Translations under genes and position numbers: made by a program
Part shown: in pieces, positions 1 through 11,835 of the stretch
Layout of the letters: each line of letters starts with the position of its first letter
How positions within the stretch are numbered: the stretch's first letter is position 1
Source: Tetranychus cinnabarinus
Lineage: Eukaryota > Arthropoda > Arachnida > Trombidiformes > Tetranychidae
Length of the DNA stretch: 64,000 nt
Direction of reading: 5' to 3'
NCBI GenBank assembly: GCA_022266195.1
Contig: WHVY01000006.1
Location: 3,224,001-3,288,000 of the forward strand
Notes under the pieces: model-generated
Databases searched by the model: none
The model's input: only the letters and a program-made list of their open reading frames with translations
Told to the model about the DNA's origin: nothing

Positions 1-3000
1 AAAATTTCATTTCCCGAAAATGTAAGCAGAAAAGTAAGAAGAAGAAAAAGATGAACAAGAAACAAAGTTGAAGATGAAAACGAGTAACGAGAAAAAAGTT
101 AGCAAATTGGTTATTATCGTTGATTATTTATTTATAACCATTATAATAATGAAGACAATTTTGTGCAACTTTGTATTCCAACAAGTTTAAATATCTTTTT
201 TGATACTTTGACGCTCAAGAGGTTTGTGAATACTTTGAATAGAACATCATCAAAAATGAACTTTTTTGCTTAAAATCAGATTCTTATTTCATCTTACTTC
301 AATTCATTTTCTCGTGTAATCAAGAAAAAATCCAGTGTAAATATGAATTTTGTGTACAATAATGAATACACATTGAAATGAGAAAAGATAATTCTTAAGA
401 TATTTAGAATTTTCTTTGTGTTACTTTGATTTTATTTTTGTTCAACTTTATCATTCATAACTCCAATTGATTGAAGTGGCACTTGTAATGACAAATTTGC
501 TCAATCATTTCGACTTTTCCATCAGGAAATCATTACTTTTCAAAATTTTATTGTACTACATTTGCCCTTTAGCTGACCTAAATCAATTTTCCCTCAAGTT
601 TTTCAACCATTCAAGGTCTCTTAATCTCATTTAGCCTCACGAACACAATAAATCTTGATCAAACTTGATCGTTTCTCGCCAGGATTTTTAAACTTCATTG
701 ACAATTGCCATTCAATAGATTTAGAAAATTGACCCTTGTTTAGTCCTACTGAAGACACAAAACAATCACTATTCAAAGTTACTGAAAGTTCTTAAAAATC
801 CTATTCTAGACGCTTTTCCTGTCAGTTCAACATGCAGCTATACAGCTTGCTAAGCAACGTCTCCATACTGAACGTAAAGCTCTCCAATTGACAGCAATTT
901 TACTAAAATTTGCAAATCTCGCGAAACTTGTTGTGACTGTGACTGACCAGATTGTGACTGCATAAACCCTCAATAAACCTTTAAAGTTCTATCTCATTAC
1001 AATATCAATTGATTATTAATCTCAAGCACACAACACTTAAAAACTAGCGTTTAAGTTGGAAAGTTTTGTGCATTGGTTGAAAGACAAATAATAAACATTA
1101 AGATATTATCAATCTGAGAGATTGAAAAAGAAATTCTTTTCTCTTTCGAGCCAAATCATAACTACTCATTTGGGCATATATCTCAATCATTAATAATCTT
1201 ATTCAAACCAATGTTTTTAAAGTTTACTTTCTACTAAACAGTTCTTTATCATGGATAATGTGCCAACTCAACATTTTGGTAAAACCACATTTCTGGTAAA
1301 ACTTGAATAATTGTTCAGCTGCTTAAATAGTAACCTTACAATTATTTGGTTTACATTTGAATATTTTACTCGATTTGGGTACTTTATTTTTTCTAATGAG
1401 AATCAAAAATAAATTCCTTGTTTCTAGAATTTCCAGTCTGTAAACACTCTCTGCATGACCTTAAAAAACAGAGTCAAAGTTATCGATTCACCTTTTATTT
1501 TCCACGTTCACTTTATCAAGCTCAAAATGTCTATTGAAACATAACTGAAACCAAAAGAAAAGGAAAATGGTTTTCATTTATAAAATGTAATTACAGGTTT
1601 TCATTTTTAATTGAAAAAAATTGTCCATCAACCAGCAGACAAATCACACAAACACATATGTTGAATGGTTGAATAAATAAAGTTTAAATCAAACACAGTA
1701 TTGACCATCAAACAGCTTTGTCCAAATTGAACATGTTTCCATTTAATACTTGTTCCATGTATCATTATCATTATAAATGAGTTCAACTTTTCAGACTCAT
1801 GATTATCATTTACTTGTTCAACATTTTTCTTTCCTCCTTTGCTCTTTATTCCCATTGAAATGTATTACATTTATCAATGAGGCAACACTGTACTTTTCAC
1901 TTAAATACATGGAAAAGTTTTACTCTACTTTGTGATGATATCTTGTCTCACCAAAGTCTTCCTTTTCTCTCTCGCCTTTTCTAAACAACATGACCAACCA
2001 ACTGACCAATTTACTCCTCTTCTATTAACTCTCTTACTGTTGCTGTTTTTGTTGTGTCCAACTGCTGCTCTTTGCTGTTGATTGTTAATTGATTGCTTAT
2101 GCTGGTCACATGTAATAATATAACATGAAACCTGTCTAGAAGTTAGTTGCAAACTCAATGTTCTAGTGTCAAATTGAAATGCTTCTGGTTCGTCAAAAAG
2201 CAAACCCAATCTGATTCCAGTCCAAGATTATCATAACTTTCATTTACTTTTTGCTCTTAATGTTGTTGCTCTCATCATCATCATGATTCTCTCTCTTTCT
2301 TCCTTTCTTATCTCGATAACATTCTTTACTCTTTCTCTTCATAATGAAGCAACCAGATGAAATTGAATGAATCATTAATGTTTATATTTGGTATTATAAA
2401 TATATACATAAGTATACTCACACAATAACCATTTATCATTAGTAAAAATCAAACCAAGAAAAGGAGAGAAAAACAAAACTTTTGTACAGAATTTTCCTTT
2501 TCATTATTTATTTCATTACTCTCATTACATCGTAAGATTATATATTTATCAGAGCATTTGAGATGAACATTTTTGCCTTTACGCTTTTTGGCCATTTGTT
2601 GCCTCGAAATGTTTATCCAAAGTCTTTGCACTCAATTTGGATCGAATTGTACTTTTGCATAAATTGATGTTATAATTGGACGAGAAAATCAGCATTTGAT
2701 TGATGTTCAACTTTGATTGTTTTAATGCTGATTGACTTTTGGCGATTAACAGTGATTTTTAAATAGGTATTTACAGATTAATCTGTAGTGAAAATGCAAT
2801 GTTTTCTTGCACTTGGATTTATCATTAATAATCAGGAAAGATATTTTCTTTTCTTTCTTGGTATGGAACTTAACATGATATGGCAAGACAATGAATACAA
2901 TAAAAGACAATAAAGTGCAGAGAAAAGCATAAACTGAATAAATAATCATAATAAATGTAAATCAATGGTTATGATGAATAGCAAGTTATGGAAGCAAATT

Positions 3001-3380
3001 TTCACTCCTCACTGATGGTGACCTTTTATTAACACATACCATGATCAAGTTTACCATTATTCATTGTTAAAATATGATTATCTTTTTAGTTTAATGAGTA
3101 ATCTCTATTCACAATGGAATAATCATTGAATAATGATGGTGAAGCTAAAATAAAATGTTGCGAGTTACATGATTACTTATTATCTATCCATTAGTCTATC
3201 ATTTTGTATTCATATTAATAAGAATATAATAAATGACCATTGATTCAATATTATTGAACAAGTGAATGATCGTGAAAAATAGATGCCAATCATTGTATTA
3301 GCACCACGGATAACTGCAATTCAATTTTTGGTACAGATATGAATAATTCTAGTGCATATCAAATAGACTCAAAAATTTAC
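1..3380. other. AT-rich non-coding stretch, no gene seen
   Basis: I see no supported exon here. Open frames of 60-94 codons occur on the minus strand, but they are low-complexity (Lys/Asn/Phe/Ile-rich), lack family resemblance and have no clear splice context. The stretch is probably intron of the plus-strand receptor gene whose first recognisable exon is at 17001, or upstream intergenic DNA. Confidence 0.5.
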
Positions 3381-3389
3381 AGACTCGCT

Positions 3390-3603
3390 GTTATTTAGGG
3401 TGTAAACGGCAAATCACCCAATGTATAGACAGATTGCTTATATCTACGACCATACCACGACTGAAAGCGAAGTCTGTTGAAGGTTTATTTACTTTGTACG
3501 TAAATAACATTTTTTAAGTGCTTTGTTTTTGAGCCCCGACTGGGGTTTGAACCGGCTAGAGCAAGACAAAGTGTTTAAGTCTTGACCCACAGAGCTATGC
3601 TCT
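3390..3603 (-). repeat. tRNA-headed SINE-like sequence or tRNA pseudogene
   Basis: Read on the minus strand, an A-box-like block TAGCTCTGTGGG (3586-3597) is followed about 30 bases later by a B-box GGTTCAAACCCC (3542-3553). This is the internal RNA polymerase III promoter layout of a tRNA. The T-stem and acceptor stem do not pair properly, and the block CCCCAGTCGGGG after the B-box forms its own hairpin, so a working tRNA is unlikely. About 150 bases of non-tRNA sequence follow on the minus strand, as in a tRNA-derived SINE. The far end is a guess. Confidence 0.4.
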
Positions 3604-3609
3604 GTGTTA

Positions 3610-6480
3610 ATTACTGAATGACAAAACTAACATATTGACTGAAAAATATTGGAAAAGCTTGACTTTGCTGTTTTTGACCTTGCATTTGAAGATTGAGTCA
3701 TTAGGAAAATTTAAAGTGATTCAAATATTTGATGAAAGCTCAATTTGCATTTGATAGCAATTATACATCCTCAAAATAAATAACATTTTAGGTTTTATTG
3801 GATCAATCTTCTGAATCGCTTCAATTAGCAGATGATGTTGATAATTAGCAATGGGGAAAACAGGGGAAAGGCAAAAATTTCGTGTACGATATTGAGTTAG
3901 GTGAAAATGTTTGAATCATTGTTTCTCCATGAATATGAAAATGGATAATAAAGTTAAAAATGAACAAACAATTAGACAGCAAAGTGATAGCAATCTCGAT
4001 GCAAATTTTCAAACAAGGTTTACTTTTAAAAACCTTAAAATTGTGCAGCAAAAGGGAGGGAAAAAGAGATGAAAAAAGGTTTAAATTAACTCGAGTTTTA
4101 CTTGTTTTTTCTTGCTTCTCTTTTTGTTTATACCAAGTTGATTGCATGTTATTTGTTTGCTTCACATTACAATTCAATTTAATGAATTTAATTGTTTTCT
4201 CATGATAATGTTTAAAGAACACTTATTCTTCTTTTCTTCATCAAAATTCTTATGATGAACAAGGTGAAACACTGTAGGATTTCAAACTGTTTTTTTCTCC
4301 TATTCTTCCCTTCTATTTTATTCATCACCTTAGACTCATTAAAACTCTTAAAAAATTCAACCTTTGATTTACTATCATTAATTTAGGTTGCTTTTTTGCT
4401 GCTTCATTTTCCAGTTTCATGTCTTTTCATCTTCCCAACTTATCAACTTAATCATTATCATTGTTGTTTAAATTAAAGGTTGCATTGTGTAATTAAATTG
4501 AAGCGACTTGCAAGATATTGAAAGTTCATCAGAGAAAAGTTGAGTTTTGAATGATTTTGTTGTGTATCAACAAATGAAACAAGTATAAACGAAACTTTCT
4601 TATTTTTTATCATTGTTGATGTTTTTGTCATCAAATTACTAGAATTACATTGTAATTAGATAGCAATAAAAAAGAGGAAATTTGAATATTCAAAGATCAA
4701 ATGCTAATTTGAATAATTAAACACCTTGAAATAAGAGACAAAATTAAAAACGAATAGACAAAAAGTGTCATTTTGAGAATCATTCTTGCCCAGAGTAAAC
4801 AAAAGGCACAAATGGAATTTTTCGTCCATTGAATTCGAGTGATAAGTGATAGCTTTAAACTTTGAGAAAGTTTCCATTTTGCGTTTTTCATTGAATTCAG
4901 TTTCATCTTCAGTCTCATTCTTTTTTTTATCAGTCTCTATTTTTGTGTAGGACGCATCAGATTATTATCATATATTTTATGCGAAACCTTTTGCTATTTT
5001 CATGATATACATGGCGATTCTCAATTCCTTTACTCAGAAAAATAAAACTCTATTGAATCATCAACCGATTGAGTCACTTTTTAAACAATTTTAGTTGGTA
5101 GTTTAAAAGGTTATCTTTATTCAGCATCTATTTTGCTCGCTTTTATTGCAATTTAGTTTGTTTTTTGCAACTGAAATAACATTTTAACACAGGTAAATAT
5201 TGATTCGGAACTTTGAAACTAAATTTCTGTCAATTAGCATTTAACGAGTCAGATAGCAACAAGAAGTGTTATATCAAAATGACATCAATCACTTTTAAAC
5301 ATGTTGGAAAATGCTACCTGGAAATATTTCATCTTTATCAAATGTTCTGTTTTTTTCAACTGTAACAAAAGGTTAGTCAGTATGGTGTTAAAATGAGCAG
5401 ACATGTAGTTATTTTGCTAAAATGATGTATTATCTGGGCTAATCGCGAAGCAAAAAATGAATGATCAGAAAATGCTTGATGAATAACTATTTAGTTTATT
5501 GTTTAGTTTAGGCATAAATAGCACAGCGAAAAGGAAAAAACATTTCAACAAAAATAGTGGAAAAAGTTGCAATATTTTTCAAAGGTAAAAGAAAGTTGCG
5601 AAAAAAGACGATCTTTCAATGATATTGAACGGTGAAAGCCAAGGATAAGATAAAAAATATGTTTTTTCATGAGAAGAGAACAATCGAATGGAAAAGAGGA
5701 AAAGTAATGTTAAAAGATGAAAAATAAACAATGACAGATTGAAAGAAGCACCCAAGTGATTTATTACATGATATTTACCCAATTGACAATTGAAATGATA
5801 TGGTTAACACCAAAAGTGAAGAGTGATATACTTGGTGAAAAAAAGAGAATCTGATAAAGTTTAGTTAAGAAGAGAAGGAAGATGATGAAGAGAAAAGGTT
5901 GTTATACTGAATCATCAAATGTAGTTTTACAAGAAGAAATGATTTCTCACCAAAAAGTTTCAAGAACAAACAGTCTAGCCATAAACATGCAAAAATGGTC
6001 TTCACATGATATTATTTATGAGCATTTTAAGTGTTTGGCGAAAAAGTGTTTATATTCATTTTTCATTCAGAAAAATCAAATGTATTTATTAATCATTCTT
6101 TATCGATCAAATTTTCAAAAAACTCTGCAAAAATTCAATGTGCGTTATTAACACTCAATGAAAATACGAATAAACGGAAAGGCATAAACGAAATTTTCAA
6201 TAATTCTATGCTTTGATAAGAAACGCAAAACTATAAATTGCCTTCACATTTTATACAAAAATGTTATGCATGTACTCATTAAGACTGTTGAAAATTTGTC
6301 GTTCAATTGACACACAATGAGTTTATTTTTCTTTGACGCATTTTCAATTTAATGTCATCAATAAACAATTAAATTCAGGTTTAATGTGGAAACGTTCTTT
6401 GCTATTTTCAAATCAAGAAGTTCATATTAAACTAATCTGTGTATCACACATGAGTAACTTTTTACGCATACAGTGAAAAC
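3610..6480. other. AT-rich non-coding stretch, no gene seen
   Basis: No conserved coding segment or RNA gene was recognised. The longest frames (such as 125 codons at 3845-4222 minus) are simple-composition and run through poly-purine/poly-pyrimidine tracts. Confidence 0.45.
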
Positions 6481-6482
6481 TT

Positions 6483-6755
6483 TTAAGAAATACGGTATAT
6501 CTCAGATCTCACACATGTTTTCATTTCCCCATACAGCCCTTGGTCATGAAATATTATTGCAACCCAATGTGATCCTTCTGCCTGGCTTTGATCTATATTA
6601 ATCACAAAGGGTTGAGAACTTTTAATTGTAATTGGAATACGGTCATTAGAGCTAACAACGCCAAATTGTTTTACACGTTGCAACCTTTCTTTCATGCATA
6701 TACTGTTTAACATTGCAATACCAACCATTGCTATTTTAATTACAGTATCCAACAG
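6483..6755 (-). pseudogene. Adenain-type cysteine protease remnant (Polinton/Maverick-like)
   Basis: The minus-strand frame contains a short conserved core of the adenovirus-type (adenain, C5/ULP1-like) protease carried by Polinton/Maverick elements. A Phe-Gly-Val segment is followed by Asp-Arg-Ile-Pro, then a hydrophobic segment ending Val-Ile-Asn-Ile-Asp, then Gly-Ser-His-Trp-Val-Ala-Ile. The His of GSHW would be the catalytic His. The catalytic Asp/Glu and Cys regions normally found downstream are absent: the frame ends soon after. No polymerase B, integrase, packaging ATPase or capsid gene was seen nearby, so I read this as a broken fragment of an old element. A host ULP1-like gene fragment is the main alternative. 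Confidence 0.45.
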
Positions 6756-6964
6756 CTATCAAAATTTTGATTCAGATGGTAAAAGAAGTAGTGATGGAGA
6801 ACCAGCAAAGGAAGAATTTTGCGCTATAAATTGTAATTGTATCAGCAATTAGGCAATGAAAATTTTCGCGATTGCATTTTAGTTTTGTTAAGTCAAACTC
6901 TCCATGCTCAAAAATACGATAACATATCCCATAATCACCGTTTTCCACGAATTTTTCCTCTCAA

Positions 6965-7463
6965 GGTAAGTCATAAAAAAGTCCTCGTCGGCTCGATTCT
7001 CTTCTCATTAGCCACAGCTAGTTAAGCCGAGTGGCTGATTAAAAAAACTTAATATATAAGAGATAAAATTAACAATTAACTTTTTTATTCACTTAATTTA
7101 AAGATAATAGAATTCCACAAGCTGATGAGACATTTAAGGTGAATTTTAGCTTACACAAAAAACCAGCCCCTTTTTGGTGATATAATCAATTTCAATGTCA
7201 ATACTCATTTCAAATCAATATGCATTTTCCTCTATTAAAAAAACAATAACCAAGATAACATTTGGTACAATCTAAAAATTAAGTCTAAATTTTGCTAACC
7301 ATTTGTTATCTTGAAAATACAATTTTTTAAATAGAGAAGAAGGCCGAATGCTTTATCTTTTGCAAGTCTAATCAGGCAATAGTGCTTAATATAATACAGT
7401 CAGCCACCATTCTGAAGCTGGTGAAAAGAGAAGTGAGCCGACGAGGACTTCTTATGACTTGCC
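6965..7463. mobile_element. 0.5-kb element with ~45-bp terminal inverted repeats (MITE-like)
   Basis: The left end (from 6965) starts GGTAAGTCATAA and continues AAGTCCTCGTCGGCTC. The reverse complement of the right end (up to 7463) starts GGCAAGTCATAAG and continues AAGTCCTCGTCGGCTC. The arms match for about 40-45 bases with a few changes and one indel. The 499-bp body has no long open frame, as expected for a non-autonomous DNA transposon. No convincing target-site duplication was seen at the ends, so the true termini may differ by several bases. Confidence 0.6.
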
Positions 7464-8789
7464 ACAAAATCAATCCAATAACCTGTTAAAGGGAAAAATC
7501 GCTAGTCAAAGTTTAAAGTATAAGCAAACCTTCATCGTTGTAAGCGTGAAGTTTATTGAATATAATCAAAGGTAATCACTGATGATGAGATGTGACACTA
7601 AATGACTACTGACTATGTAAATAAAAGGCATTGAAAGTAGTTGAGTTTGATAATCGGTTTATGAATGATGATCAAGACCATCGTCGAGTCACATGTAAAA
7701 ATTCTTGCTACTTTGATCAACAGGAAAAAACACTAAACTGTTGAATAAACAGATTAAAGTTGGAAAAAAGTTAAACATAAAATTTTATGCGAAAATAAGA
7801 GTCGATAAAAGAAAGCTGATTGGCAGTTATGCAGTTATGTATTGATAGTTATAGCAAAATATAATGTGACTCTCAGTGAATGGCGAAATGTTACCAAACC
7901 TACATTTTTCGGTGGTAATAAATGCTAAATGAAAAATGGAGAGAAAAGAAAAAAAAACAGTAATTTCAAATCAATTGCATTGCATTTTCATGACAATCAA
8001 AAGCTAATCAAAGTCAGACGAATTTCCGCGGCAGAATTGTCATAATTATCATGGCTACACTTTCATCAGCATCATAATTATGGCCATTATATCGCAATTT
8101 CATTTCATTTTTTCTTCTTTCTCTTCTCTTTTCTAAACCCTCATTATTGCTCTATTATTGCTACCATTGATAGCACCTCTTATGCATGTATTTATTATCT
8201 TCATTGTCTCTCTTATTCATTTGGTATTGTTATTCTTGAAAGAGTTCACTGTAGGCAAAGCTAATCCAAATCAAAGTTTTTTGCCTAAATGCAAAAACAA
8301 AAAACAATGTAAAACATTACAAGACGTCCAATCTTTCGACCACAAATATTGTTTTAATAATCTCATTCGCTAAGATTTTTCTCCATGAAAACTGATTAGC
8401 TGCTATACAACGTAGATGGCAACGAAAAGTTGAAATCACAGAAAGTTCAGCAACTGAGTTGAGTATAAATTTAGATATGTAATATTCAAAGATTAAATGT
8501 CTAAATTGAGGAAGAGAAATGATAACTATTGGCGTAATGAGTTGCTCTGAAGAGTGTTTCAGTTCATCAAAAGCAAGTCTCGTCTGATCTTCAGCTTAGC
8601 TAGTTTCTTGTACCATACTAAACTATTTATTAGAATCGAGTTATCGGAATCGTCAGCGTTGAATCGATGGTCTGTTTAATACAATTATCTATAAATATCG
8701 GCACCAAAACCGAAACCGAGCAACTCTAGTTGCATGAGAACATTAATTGGACAATAGTGATATTATTAGTTCTATTAATAGAGCCCTAT
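7464..8789. other. Non-coding stretch, nothing recognised
   Basis: Between the inverted-repeat element and the small peptide gene I see only AT-rich sequence with short simple-composition frames and no conserved exon. Confidence 0.4.
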
Positions 8790-8795
8790 TTTATT
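8790..8795 (-). terminator. Poly(A) signal AATAAA of small peptide gene
   Basis: AATAAA on the minus strand about 80 bases after the stop codon of the 61-residue secreted peptide gene. Confidence 0.45.
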
Positions 8796-8872
8796 TTGTT
8801 GCATTTCTGATTAAATTGCAAACAATGCATTTAAAGATGCCAAAATACAATCAGATATGGTGTTTAACCGAA

Positions 8873-9058
8873 CTAGTCACTGAAAACCGTTGAATCGTCG
8901 CCAATAATACCACCGGTTAAGTCATTACCACCAAGTAAATCCCCAAGTAAGTCGGAACCAAGAATATTACCAAATAAGCCATCATCGCCGAACGCCAAAC
9001 CAACAATTGCCATTAGAGAGAAGAAAAAGATCGGAGACGACATTTTTGGTAATTTCAT
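8873..9058 (-). CDS. Small secreted Gly/Leu/Asp-rich peptide precursor, 61 aa
   Basis: A single-exon frame encodes 61 residues. Residues 1-24 form a textbook signal peptide: Lys near the start, a Phe-Phe-Phe-Ser-Leu-Met hydrophobic core, and a likely cleavage after Ala-Phe-Gly. The mature part of about 37 residues is acidic and rich in Gly, Leu, Ile and Asp, with repeated L-G/G-N/D-L units and no cysteine. The start ATG at 9058 is preceded by a TATATAAG box at 9122-9131, and AATAAA follows the stop, so promoter, frame and poly(A) signal fit a compact gene of about 330 bp. It lies opposite to, and probably inside an intron of, the receptor gene. I do not recognise the family. A cuticular, silk-like, salivary or antimicrobial role is possible but unproven. 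Confidence 0.5.
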   Translation of the reverse strand: MKLPKMSSPIFFFSLMAIVGLAFGDDGLFGNILGSDLLGDLLGGNDLTGGIIGDDSTVFSD

Positions 9059-9121
9059 TTTTACTATCTTTTAAATTGGAACTCAAAACCAAACATGAAT
9101 ATCCGGCAAGCACAAAACTTT

Positions 9122-9131
9122 AACTTATATA
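9122..9131 (-). promoter_or_regulatory. TATA box of small secreted peptide gene
   Basis: On the minus strand TATATAAG sits about 65-70 bases upstream of the ATG at 9058, leaving room for a start site about 30 bases downstream and a short leader. Confidence 0.45.
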
Positions 9132-9266
9132 ATTCTGAAAATGAAACTGTTTTTTACACACTGCTTCTTTTAAGTTTAAACAGTCTGCATTACTTCCAAC
9201 ACCAATGAACTTATCAACCCATCAATTGTCATTCGAATTAATTAGCTTGCATTAGATAACAGATAG

Positions 9267-9375
9267 AGGTTTAGTCATCGGCAAAGCTAAGTAAACTCGA
9301 ACCATTAAAATGAAAGGTTTCTTTGAATCAATATAAGTTGTTGATAGAGACAAAGATGTCGGATCCGGAAATTGG
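9267..9375 (+). repeat. Direct repeat, copy 1
   Basis: The segment containing AAAGCTAAGTAAACTCGAA, then ATGAAA..GAAGGTT-like sequence, and ending GATGTCGGATCCGGA recurs about 420 bp further on (9690-9790), same orientation, with substitutions and small gaps. Confidence 0.55.
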
Positions 9376-9689
9376 CATCTATTTACATAATATACTTCAA
9401 AGACTTAGCTACCTTATTAACTACAACTATTAAATGTTGAGTCAATTTTTAAACAATTAATTTTTGAATTGGAGATATTAACGAAATCAAGCGAAAATTA
9501 TTGGGATGTTTGCCCGATCGTATGCATCACTTAGTTTGATCAAAATCTATTTTCACCTATTGGTTTAGTCTTTACCCTTGATGAAAATGGTAATCAGAAG
9601 GTTTCTCTTTTTCAGTTTCATTCACTTTTTCTTATCGCCCTCTATCATTTGCATTCAAATTGATTGGTTTCGTGCAATTAACAGAAATA

Positions 9690-9790
9690 ATCATTGGTAA
9701 AGCTAAGTAAACTCGAATAATGAAAATCGAAGGTTACATTGTACCAACAGAAATTATTTACTGAGAGTCAGATGTCGGATCCGGATATGA
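9690..9790 (+). repeat. Direct repeat, copy 2
   Basis: Matches the copy at 9267-9375: it shares AAAGCTAAGTAAACTCGAA near the start and GATGTCGGATCCGGA near the end. The pair may be a local duplication or the two ends of a decayed element. No coding content is evident. Confidence 0.55.
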
Positions 9791-10026
9791 TATTTCATTT
9801 CATGCCAAGATTTTGCCATTTTCACCATATGAGTGGTGATTCATTTCTTATTATTTGTTTTATGTGTCAAATCATTGCTTCTCTTGATTCCTTTAATGTA
9901 TTTTTAAAATTTAATCTCAATTGCTGAATTTTCTGCAATTTCAACTGCGAGTTTCCATTTATAGCAACTAATCTGTTTTCATGGAGAAGCATCTTAGTGA
10001 ATGAAAATCTCATCATTATTGCTATA

Positions 10027-10066
10027 TTACTTCCCGGGTTAAAAAATCAATGTGATTTTAACATGT
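10027..10066 (+). repeat. Left terminal inverted repeat and flanking TTACT
   Basis: TTACT at 10027-10031, one T, then CCCGGGTT beginning at 10033. The first 15 bases match the opposite end at 13 positions, and the match resumes after a one-base shift up to a CATG. Confidence 0.6.
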
Positions 10067-10271
10067 AAATGTTGAAGTAAATCATAACATGATTTGTTGC
10101 AAGCTATTGCAACTTTTCCAAACCTATTCATAGTATGGAATACGCTTTTTCTCAGTTGCTAGTGAATGAAAATTAGCTCTTTACAATGGATTGTAAATGT
10201 AAGATCATGACACGGTCATGGTAAGATGGTGATATTAAAAAGCAAGGGAAATGAAAAAAAACAGAAATTTC

Positions 10272-10277
10272 TTTATT
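10272..10277 (-). terminator. Poly(A) signal of distal BEN-like gene
   Basis: AATAAA on the minus strand about 145 bases beyond the stop codon at 10421-10423. Confidence 0.35.
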
Positions 10278-10420
10278 TTCCTTGTCGATGAAAATATGTT
10301 GAATAGACAATGATAGGAGTATGGATTTGAATGTTTTTTGATGGTGAGAACGCGAAAAACAAATGAAGTATTGTAGTATTAATGATAAAAAAATTGTTGA
10401 ATGATGGTAAGAAAACACCT

Positions 10421-11835
10421 TTAACTTGATGGTTTTGGTTTCTTATCACGTTCAAGTTGGTTTACTGGCTCTCTAATTAGAGCTGTCCAGACCTCCTCAC
10501 GAATAAAAAATTCATCAATGAATAGAAAGATTTCTATAAAAAATGGAAAAGGCATATTAGTGAGGGTGCAAAATCATTGAATGATAATTGGCAATTAATA
10601 GAAAGAACTTACTCTTCATTTGGTCGGTGTATTGCTGTTCCATAGTAGGTCTTGTGTTTTTTCTTGACGCGTTCTTCCTCGCCATTTCATTGTCACAGTA
10701 TCCAAGCCTGTATTCAATAAGATGTTCCTCTGAAAATAAAATTCCAGCAACTTTCCTTGCTATGATACTGGCATCATCACTTCCATTCTTTAACTCGTGT
10801 CTGATCCTTTTCAATTTCACTGGCTCGACACCTTCAATAACAAAATCTTCAAGCTTGAGTAGCCACTGAAAAGAAAAAGTAAGATCTTAGTATGATCATG
10901 AAAAGATCTCGGAATTGTAATAAAATGGAATTATAAGAAACTCACCTTGTGATTCTCACGAGCTGCTTTTATTACCTTAGCAGCAGCTGCTCTCAGGTCT
11001 TGTGGAACACTTGGGACGAATCTGTTGATTGCTGGTGGATGTTTCAGATGGTGGAAACCTGATGCTGCTGGTATTTTTTTGAAGCCTTTGGGAACATATG
11101 AGGTTGATGTTGAAGCAGAATCTTGACTTGATGTTGAGGCTTTTGGTGAATTTTCAGTATTTTTATCGACCATGGCATCAGGTGTTGTGGGAGTGGTTGG
11201 TGATATGGCAGAGCTACGACCCCAATCTTGTGCGATTGAATCGCAAGTTGTAGTAAGATTTTTACATATTTCCTCAATGCTGGTAATTTTGGTAGCAAAG
11301 GCGTTCATAGATCTCCATAATTTTGCCTGAAATTCCATCTGATTTGAATATAGCTTTGAGGCAATCACTCGCTGATTTTCATCCAATTTTCTGATTTCTT
11401 TCATAATCTCAGGAAATGAGCTTTCACCTAATGAAAAAAAGATAATAACATATTTAATATTATACAAAAAATATACAGGAATCACTTACCTTTACTCTTC
11501 ACAATTTTTTCAAATGCATTAGATGCACATGTTTTAGCTTTTTGTTGGTCACCATAATAGATAATATTAACATCATGAGTGTTATCAGCCATTTCATTAT
11601 TTAATCGCGTTCCTGCTTTGGTTTCAATAAATATCTTTATTTCATCCATCGACAAATTGAGCGAATCGGCTTTGATAGCTCGAGAGAAATTGTTGTCAAC
11701 GTTAACACAGCAGACATAGGCATCTATAGAAGAGAATGTTAAAAGATTTGTCAATTTGTAATCATGTCAAATTTAACAATTTGCTTACTTACCTTTGATA
11801 TCAATGCCGAAATCACACTCTACTGAAAAATCCAT
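10421..11835 (-). CDS. BEN-domain-like protein, distal copy (transposon accessory gene)
   Basis: Five exons give a 374-residue protein: 11793-11835, 11490-11723, 10946-11427, 10613-10865 and 10421-10533, all with GT..AG introns and consistent phase. Residues 1-78 form a compact N-terminal region with an Ile-Ile-Tyr-Tyr-Gly-Asp motif (68-73), similar to the N-terminal module seen before BEN domains in arthropod proteins. Residues about 80-130 look helical, possibly coiled coil. A Ser/Thr/Pro-rich linker follows (about 130-190). From residue about 254 the protein resembles a BEN domain, with an Ile-Ala-Arg-Lys-Val-Ala-Gly-Ile-Leu-Phe core. BEN domains bind DNA or chromatin partners. The gene lies inside the transposon and is a diverged duplicate of the neighbour at 12102-13243. 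Exon joins are inferred from splice sites, and the BEN call from memory of the family pattern. Confidence 0.6.

Noticed and set aside
3542..3603. Functional tRNA gene on the minus strand
   Set aside because: A and B boxes exist but the acceptor and T stems do not pair; kept only as SINE-like or pseudogene.
3845..4222. 125-codon minus-strand frame
   Set aside because: Low-complexity Phe/Lys/Ser-rich translation of purine/pyrimidine tracts, with no domain and an overlapping plus-strand frame of the same kind.
10033..10038. CCCGGG as a chance palindrome
   Set aside because: The match to the other end continues beyond the palindrome (GTT, AAAA, later GTGAT and CATG), and two such sites bracketing the transposase are unlikely in AT-rich DNA.
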